From Pyrrhosoma nymphula (lineage: Eukaryota > Arthropoda > Insecta > Odonata > Coenagrionidae), in contig OY754337.1 of assembly GCA_963573305.1 (NCBI GenBank), positions 74,222,594-74,286,593 on the forward strand: a stretch of 64,000 nucleotides of DNA. The letters run 5' to 3'. Below, one piece after another: positions 57,925 to 64,000 of the stretch (position 1 is its first letter; each line of letters opens with the position of its first letter). The position numbers and the translations under genes were made by a program. Under the pieces are notes generated by a model, which saw only the letters and a list, made by a program, of their open reading frames with translations, did no database searches and had not been told where the DNA came from.

Positions 57925-60900
57925 GGAAATTTTAGCGTCCCAGCTGTATGCCTGGTGCAAGTCCCACGTGCTTGGTTGTGTGTATTCGTCGAACGAGTTG
58001 TTGGGAATAGAGAATTTGGCGTCCTATTATCGCTTGAAGCAAGTCCAAAATAAAATGAAATTGAAAAATCAGGCGAAATCCGAAAATATACTCTAATAAA
58101 ACCTGCCTGCCTCTAAAAAAATGCCTGCCACCACGAAGCATCTGAATGTAAAACAATTTTGGCACATTGAAACTTTGGTGCGGCTCGCCAAACAGGACTG
58201 TATACAATTTCATTTCAATAATGTTTCCGAAGTTCCATGACTCAAAATGTATCTGTCCTTTTCATATAACCCTGCAAAAGGTATCACAGACTTTTTTTAT
58301 ACATTAAAGCAATATATATCTTCATAAATCGTTTGTCTTGTCATGGTCATCAGTTAAAAATGCCACTCTTAGCTCAGTTTACAAATCATAATTAATAGAT
58401 CACCTTCTATATGCTGAAGATGATTCCTCTCCTTCCAATTTCACTAGTTCAAATCTTTTACTGATATAAGGACAAAATCAATTATATTTCAATATATTTA
58501 TTATAGTGTAGGACAAATTAAATTCTCCAAATAATTATCATGAATCAGGAAAATTTAGTTTAACTCATTACCTCTGATAACTAAACTAAATATTAAAAAG
58601 CTTGCATCCCTTCGGCTAAAAGCTTCATTAATAATTTTAATGGTTGAATGTTGTTGCTATAATGGAGGAATCAATTTTATAATTAACGTTATTCGAAAGA
58701 TATATTTCGGCATTTAAAGCAAGGCCATGATTATGCAAATTATAAGTGTAAAAAAACGTATACTCATTTCTAATTACGAGGTTAGGCCTCGCGAGTTAAA
58801 ATCGTGAAGTGCTTGGCATCGATTTCGGGCGATTCCGCACAAACTAAACCAAGGCCGTGGACCGACCATCTTCAATCCCCACTAGTTATAGCAAAAAACA
58901 AAAAATAATATAAGGAAAGATAATTTGCTGAATATTTAGCTCTTAATAATTATAAATAAACGTGTGACGCTTCAAATATCAAAAGTTATCGCAAAATGGC
59001 GCGCCGCAGCTCCGAACTGTCTCTCCAGTACATGTCGAACTAACCGTCAGATTTAAAATATAGAGACATTTTCGTAATGAAAAGACAACAACTTGCGTTT
59101 TCTTTTAACTTTTGGCTACATAGGCATATATTCTGGACTTTTATAGTATTAAAATTTTGCCTAATTTTTTAAATTTGGATCCATGTTTAGGGCATAATTA
59201 CTCCTAAACTAATTCTTAGAACGGGTCAGAGTTAATTACTGCGAATAGACACAACGTAGGCCTGTACGTAAAATTCATGAAATTTAATTTGTGACACACA
59301 TCTACGGCACAATTGAGTTACAAAATCAAAAAGGTGAAGGTTTTGAGACTGTTGCTGATTAAAAAAGCTATATTTGATAATTCATTTTTAGTTAAAATCT
59401 TTATTTTGCAGCAGCTCAAATATTTATTTTTAAAAAACAAAAATAAAAATGGTGGGTTATTGAGTCAAACGTACAAAAAAAGGCAGACATATTGGCCTGC
59501 AACGTTCGCGCCCGCTTTGAAAATGTCACGTTAGGAGGCTATGCGGGCGTTCTGCGCATGCGCCACACATCGAATATCTATGTAAGTGAAACGATAAGTA
59601 AGTAATATTAATCCCTACTTCTGCCCAAAGGAAAAAAAACCTTATCTTTGAACAGAGGTAGAAGTAGATCTTCTGCACATAATCTGTCGTGATAGTTCTC
59701 GAAGACGAACCTTAATTCGAATTATGTATTACATTCTGTTAAATAATTGCCGATATTAATATGAATGCCCCACCTTTTTCTATTGTTGCCCGACTATCCG
59801 AACTGCGGTGTTTTTAGCTGAAGTTAATTCAAGCCAAACTTCCAAAGAAGTCTCGCGTCTAATTTATTTGCTCCAACTATAGACTTCTTCCTTTTCGGTA
59901 GAATTGCACTTTATTTCTCTCATCAAATCACGAGTGACCTGTACTTTGTGCTCACTCACGCCAAACTCTTCCCTAACCTTGCGTCTTGACTATGAAGGTG
60001 GTGTTAAACTCAAGATATTCATTTTTTTGCTGTTTCAGCCCTGAAAATTTTCAGTTTCAGTGTTCCTATCAGTTCCGCGTATGCGTCTCAAAAATAATCT
60101 TTCTCACTCTCTGTGTCACTAAAATTCTCTCCGAAGGAAAACACCAATTTTGGTTATATAGAATGATTTGCTAGCTCTAATTTCCGCTTTGCTTCATGAC
60201 ATCTTTGTTATGATGCTTACTGATTTACAGAGTCGAAACTCCTGGAGGTTGTTAAAGCTTCATTAACGTTACTGTTTTTCACCTCCGGATTTTAGAAGTC
60301 TGCATCACTAGTTAAATATTTATTGTACTGCGGCACTGGGTTCATGGAGGTAGAAGCGAAATATTTTGTGCCTACATTGCCGGCATAATGACGTGCCAGG
60401 TATCACTTCAAAATCAACGCGTTCACTGAAATCCAGTGTAACCTCTCGAAGTAAATATTTCACATACTTACTATGTTATCAAAGAGGATCACATTATATT
60501 CGTTCGAATGCTTTATTTATAATACAGGTCATATTTATTGGTGTGGTAAGAACAAACTTTGTGGTATGTCAGCTTTCATTCGTAAACGGAAAACCCTAGC
60601 AACCTCGTTTTTATACCTCTCTGTTGAATTTATAGAACTTTTTGTGAGATTTTGATGGCTTTTCTGCAATTAAGAAATGAGATTTGGGGAAAAAAAGTAA
60701 TAGGCGTGTGTATTGAGGGGCCTATTTTGTATTCTGCATGAAATGGTATCTCGTAGTATTCAAGAAATAATAGTATTAGTAATGCTAGTCAGTATTTAAT
60801 CTTAACCAGTGCATTGCTTGTTAGTATGTACGCCCGCGTAGCTCTACCTTAGATTCTGGCTTGAATGCGTGTTGCTTTTTGGTCTGCGCCTAGCGGCCGG

Positions 60901-61180
60901 GGTAACGTACGAGGTTCTGACATGAACTAGGGCAAGTGCTGAATTCCTGGTGAGGAATTATCGCGTGCCACGCACCAGAGAGGTTACTTACACGGTACTT
61001 CGTATGTTCAGCCAGCGCGGCAGTGCCAACGCTTGGGTGAGGAAGCGGGTGCATGGTCGTTAGCTCTTCCCGCTCCTTTCCCCCTCACTCACGTACACCT
61101 ACATCCAAAAGCCATCACAAAATACATCACACGCTCACCAAAATTACTGAGGAACTTTCGAGTTTCATTTTCACGCTATA
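57925..61180. other. unassigned AT-rich DNA
   Basis: No recognisable gene or element. ORFs are short, and several (59313-59534, 59986-60174) are simply AT-rich frames. Confidence 0.4.
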
Positions 61181-61250
61181 CATCTACATCTACATACTAC
61201 CCCGCAAGCCGCCTCAATAGGCGTGTGGCGGGGGGTGTTAGGACACCAGC
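61181..61250 (+). repeat. conserved hairpin repeat (CCGC...GCGG)
   Basis: An ACATCT repeat (61180-61194) leads into a two-tier hairpin. The outer stem is CCCCGC/GCGGGG (61200-61205 with 61229-61234) and the inner stem is CGCCT/AGGCG (61210-61214 with 61219-61223). I recall very similar CGCAAGCC...GTGGCGG strings from repeats in many arthropod genomes, but cannot confirm the family here. Confidence 0.45.
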
Positions 61251-61501
61251 CGTTTGCATATAAAAAGGAAGTGCTCTAATGAAATTACACTAACATTTAT
61301 TAAGGTCCCATATTGTTCGAGGGAAAAACGAATTCCCGTTCCTACATTCCTAATTCCCAAACAACAGTACATATTGTGATGGACATCACCGATTAAAATT
61401 TCGTTTCATTTCTTGGCGCGATGTTTACGGCGACGACGGGGCCAAACGGTGTTGTCATTTTCCCCTTCGCCCCAGTCGTTCAGAATTGCGTATATGATTG
61501 A

Positions 61502-61905
<404 letters not shown>

Positions 61906-62170
61906 TCGCGCCTTTGAGCGTCATTTTCGTATGATTGAGTATATTTGGCCATGTTGGCTCTTTTCTTCTTCTACGGCTATGCGTGCCTTTAAACGTACTG
62001 TTCACCTCTTTATATGTTGTATGTCTGTATTCCTCTTTCCTTTCAACCTTCCAATTGTGTTTGTCCCCTATATGGTGGGTGAAATCGCCCTTGCGCGCCA
62101 TCTCTGGGCCGTTCAAATTGGGCATGGGGTGTGACATAAAACCCCGTCAAATTCAGAAGTTAATTGAGTA

Positions 62171-62241
62171 GCCTTGGTGGTGTAACTGGGAGCACACCTG
62201 ACCGGCAATTGGGAGATCCGGGTTCGTATCCCGGCTAAGGT
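62171..62241 (+). ncRNA. tRNA-like SINE head with complete acceptor stem
   Basis: The acceptor GCCTTGG pairs with CTAAGGT at all seven positions (two G-U). The D stem GTGT/ACAC is intact, box A TGGTGTAACTGG (62178-62189) is consensus, box B GGTTCGTATCC (62221-62231) has one change, and the T stem CCGGG/CCCGG is perfect. The anticodon stem is disrupted. It would still be expected to recruit pol III. Confidence 0.65.
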
Positions 62242-62397
62242 GAAATTTTTTCTGAAATTTTTTCTGTCTGGATTTGACTCATTTTCATCTTCCCCACCAA
62301 ACCCTGTGTTCGTCCTTTTATGTGTACCTATCCATTTCCATTTTCCTATGAATGTTTGAATTTATTCGCGCCTTTGAGCGTCATTTTCGTATGATTG

Positions 62398-62450
62398 AGT
62401 ATATATATATATATATACATACATATATACATATATACATATATATATAT

Positions 62451-62481
<31 letters not shown>

Positions 62482-62482
62482 T
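62398..62482. repeat. TA / ACATAT microsatellite at SINE-PLE junction
   Basis: Alternating TA and CATA runs separate the SINE-like body from the first PLE codon. They are translated in frame as an artefactual YIYI tract. Confidence 0.9.
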
Positions 62483-62483
62483 G

Positions 62484-63833
62484 CTTCTTATGGCCACAAT
62501 AGATGTCACTTCCCTCTATACGAGTATACCCCATCATGAAGGAATTGAAGCTCTCCGTTTTTATCTCTCCCAACGCCCTAAACCACATCTTCCCTCCACC
62601 AACTTTATTGTTAAATTAACAGAATTAGTATTAACTAAAAACGCCTTTTCCTTCAACAATCAAGTTTTCCTTCAGATCAAAGGGACCGCCATGGGTACTC
62701 GCATGGCACCTTCTTATGCAAATCTATTCATGGGTCATCTTGAAAGCACTTTCCTCAAAAACCAACCCCTCAAACCTCTCTTCTGGGCCCGCTATATTGA
62801 TGATATCTTTGTTCTTTGGCCTCATGGCCGTGAATCTCTATCTTCCTTCATTTCTGTGCTAAACTCTTCCTTTTCGGTTTCTTTCACCTCTTCCGTCTCT
62901 GACTCTTCCATCACATTTCTGGATGTTAATATCCTACTAAAAAACAACAAATTCATCACCTCCGTCCATAAAAAACCCACTAACCATAACCTTTACCTTC
63001 ATTTTAATAGCTGCCATCCACCACTTACCAAACGCTCCATTCCATATTCCCTCTCTGTCCGCGGCCACAGAATTTGTAACGACGCCCACTCCCTTCAACA
63101 ATACACCGATAACCTATATCACTCCCTCAGAGAACGTGAGTACCCCAAAAAGCTTCTTACCAATCAAATCCTGCCCCCCTCTGCCAATTACACCCCTCGG
63201 GCCAAAACCCACCATCCTGACAGACTCAGCCTCATCACCACATTCTTCCCTGGCTCCCATAAAATCAGAAACATCCTCCGCGATCTATACCCAATTTTAA
63301 AGAATAATAATTCCACTGCCCTCCTATTACCTTCATGTCCCACAGTATTTTTTAAGCGTCCCGCAAACCTGCGAGATATCTTAAAATCTACTAAACCCTC
63401 CCTTCAACCGACCGCCCCCTCTCCACCACTCTCCACAACTTGCAACCGTCCTCGGTGCAAATGTTGCTCCCTCCTACGCTCTTCTGCTACGCCCTCTTCC
63501 AATAAATCTTCCTCAGCAGCCAACTGTACTTCCACAAATATCGTTTACCGTCTCTCGTGCAATTTCTGCCCGGCATTTTATGTTGGCGAATGTACTACCC
63601 CGCTTTCAATACGAATGAATGGGCACCGCCACTCCACCACATGTCCTCCCTTCATTGATCCCATTCCTAAACATACCGCTTCCCATCGTAAGACCTTCAA
63701 TAAATGTTTCTCTCTCTATATATTAGAAGCCCTCCCCGAATCAGCAACTAATATTGAACTGAGGACTCGCGAGATGGCTTTCATCTGGTGCTTAAGAGCA
63801 TTTGAATCGCCCGGGCTTAACTTGGCCCACTGA
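62484..63833 (+). CDS. PLE reverse transcriptase plus GIY-YIG endonuclease (partial)
   Basis: The frame is open from 62352, but its first 45 or so codons are SINE and microsatellite. Real PLE sequence begins near 62484 (ATIDVTSLYTSIPHHEG). RT motifs in order (numbering from 62352): A with D51 in DVTSLYTSIP, B IKGTAMGTRMAPSYANLF (109-126), C RYIDDIF (147-153), D ITFLDVNI (187-194). Then come a conserved HFNSCHP-type block, a Cys cluster CNRPRCKCC (364-372), and the GIY-YIG domain IVYRLSCNFCPAFYVGE (397-413) with R421 in SIRMNGHR. PLEs use this pair to nick and copy into target DNA. RT motifs before A are missing, so it cannot encode an active enzyme, yet roughly 450 codons stay open, suggesting a fairly young copy. 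There is no host start codon; the 5' boundary given is inferred. Confidence 0.9.
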   Translation, partial: LLMATIDVTSLYTSIPHHEGIEALRFYLSQRPKPHLPSTNFIVKLTELVLTKNAFSFNNQVFLQIKGTAMGTRMAPSYANLFMGHLESTFLKNQPLKPLFWARYIDDIFVLWPHGRESLSSFISVLNSSFSVSFTSSVSDSSITFLDVNILLKNNKFITSVHKKPTNHNLYLHFNSCHPPLTKRSIPYSLSVRGHRICNDAHSLQQYTDNLYHSLREREYPKKLLTNQILPPSANYTPRAKTHHPDRLSLITTFFPGSHKIRNILRDLYPILKNNNSTALLLPSCPTVFFKRPANLRDILKSTKPSLQPTAPSPPLSTTCNRPRCKCCSLLRSSATPSSNKSSSAANCTSTNIVYRLSCNFCPAFYVGECTTPLSIRMNGHRHSTTCPPFIDPIPKHTASHRKTFNKCFSLYILEALPESATNIELRTREMAFIWCLRAFESPGLNLAH

Positions 63834-63934
63834 CCAATAGCAACCCCTTGCTCCCGCTCCCCACCAGTCCCCTTCCCTTCTCCTGTTCCGCTTCCCCCCC
63901 CACCCGAGGTAACAGACCACTAGTTAGTCTCTTG

Positions 63935-63970
63935 TCGTTGACGATGGCGGCTTGCCCGTCGAAACGTCCG
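63935..63970 (+). ncRNA. hammerhead-ribozyme-like motif 3' of PLE frame
   Basis: TTGACGA (C3 changed to T), an extra T, stem II GGCGG/CCGTC (five pairs with one G-U), GAAAC, then GTC as cleavage triplet. Stem I has two G-C pairs (CG/CG) next to the core. It lies about 100 bp after the PLE stop codon, the position expected for a PLE 3' terminal repeat. Confidence 0.5.
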
Positions 63971-64000
63971 CAAATTATTCTGTGAGTGTCCTTTTAATTT

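Larger units (their letters stand above)
62484..63975 (+). mobile_element. Penelope-like element, 5'-truncated, extending to or past window end
   Basis: Includes the RT/GIY-YIG coding frame, about 100 bp of pyrimidine-rich 3' UTR, and a hammerhead-like motif at 63935-63970. Sequence 5' of RT motif A is missing and replaced by microsatellite and SINE-like sequence, which is the usual 5' truncation. The downstream end is not visible within the window. Confidence 0.85.

Noticed and set aside
62352..62483. Apparent N-terminus of the PLE protein beginning MFEFIRAFERHF
   Set aside because: This part is SINE-like body plus microsatellite. The same MFEFIRAFERHF string is encoded in the other body copy at 61892, so it is not PLE sequence.

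Overview
The window looks like gene-poor eukaryotic, most likely arthropod, intergenic or intronic DNA. It is AT-rich, with a few GC-rich islands, long microsatellites, many stop-riddled ORFs and no operons. Everything I can recognise as coding is transposable-element sequence, or a multicopy arthropod family I recall only as repetitive. The element mix (RTE and jockey LINEs, Penelope-like elements or PLEs, a Helitron, a hAT MITE, tRNA-like SINE heads) fits an insect or other arthropod. I cannot name the species, and I found no convincing host gene, rRNA, functional tRNA or CRISPR array.

Layout. 1-3.5 kb: mostly unassigned, with a 580-bp imperfect palindrome at 1180-1759. 3.48-4.65 kb: a PLE remnant with a decayed GIY-YIG end, flanked by inverted arms that carry hammerhead-like motifs, one of which is split by a 122-bp SINE-like insertion with target duplication. 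7.8-9.35 kb: one solo hammerhead-like motif and one foldback whose two arms both carry the motif. 11.35-12.63 kb: a decayed copy of a multicopy arthropod gene family on the minus strand. 16.87-17.49 kb: an RTE scrap next to a jockey-like LINE 3' end. 25.05-25.87 kb: a second PLE remnant with inverted termini and the best preserved hammerhead-like fold. 31.44-33.44 kb: a jockey 3' fragment joined to the 5' half of an RTE element. 33.88-34.10 kb: a hAT MITE with a perfect 8-bp duplication. 35.7-36.6 kb: a third PLE remnant, interrupted by a full-length RTE element at 36601-39965 with a perfect 12-bp target duplication and an intact 994-residue endonuclease/reverse transcriptase. 41.2-41.4 kb: another RTE scrap. 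48.57-49.78 kb: a rearranged Helitron helicase remnant with a textbook Helitron 3' end. 54.8-62.2 kb: five tRNA-like pol III modules, one of them truncated. 61.66-61.91 kb: a near-perfect 250-bp palindrome. 62.48 kb to the window end: a 5'-truncated but open PLE reading frame (RT plus GIY-YIG) followed by a hammerhead-like motif.

How it fits together. The only element that looks recently mobile is the RTE copy at 36.6-40.0 kb. The unifying signal is a repeated RNA-like motif: CUGANGA, one extra U, a short hairpin, then GAAAC plus a tiny stem III. It occurs at several independent loci on both strands, nearly always beside PLE coding remnants or at the ends of inverted repeats. Hammerhead ribozymes in PLE terminal repeats are established knowledge. 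The recurring outward-facing paired arrangement, including a copy with no coding sequence, is the observation I consider most worth testing.
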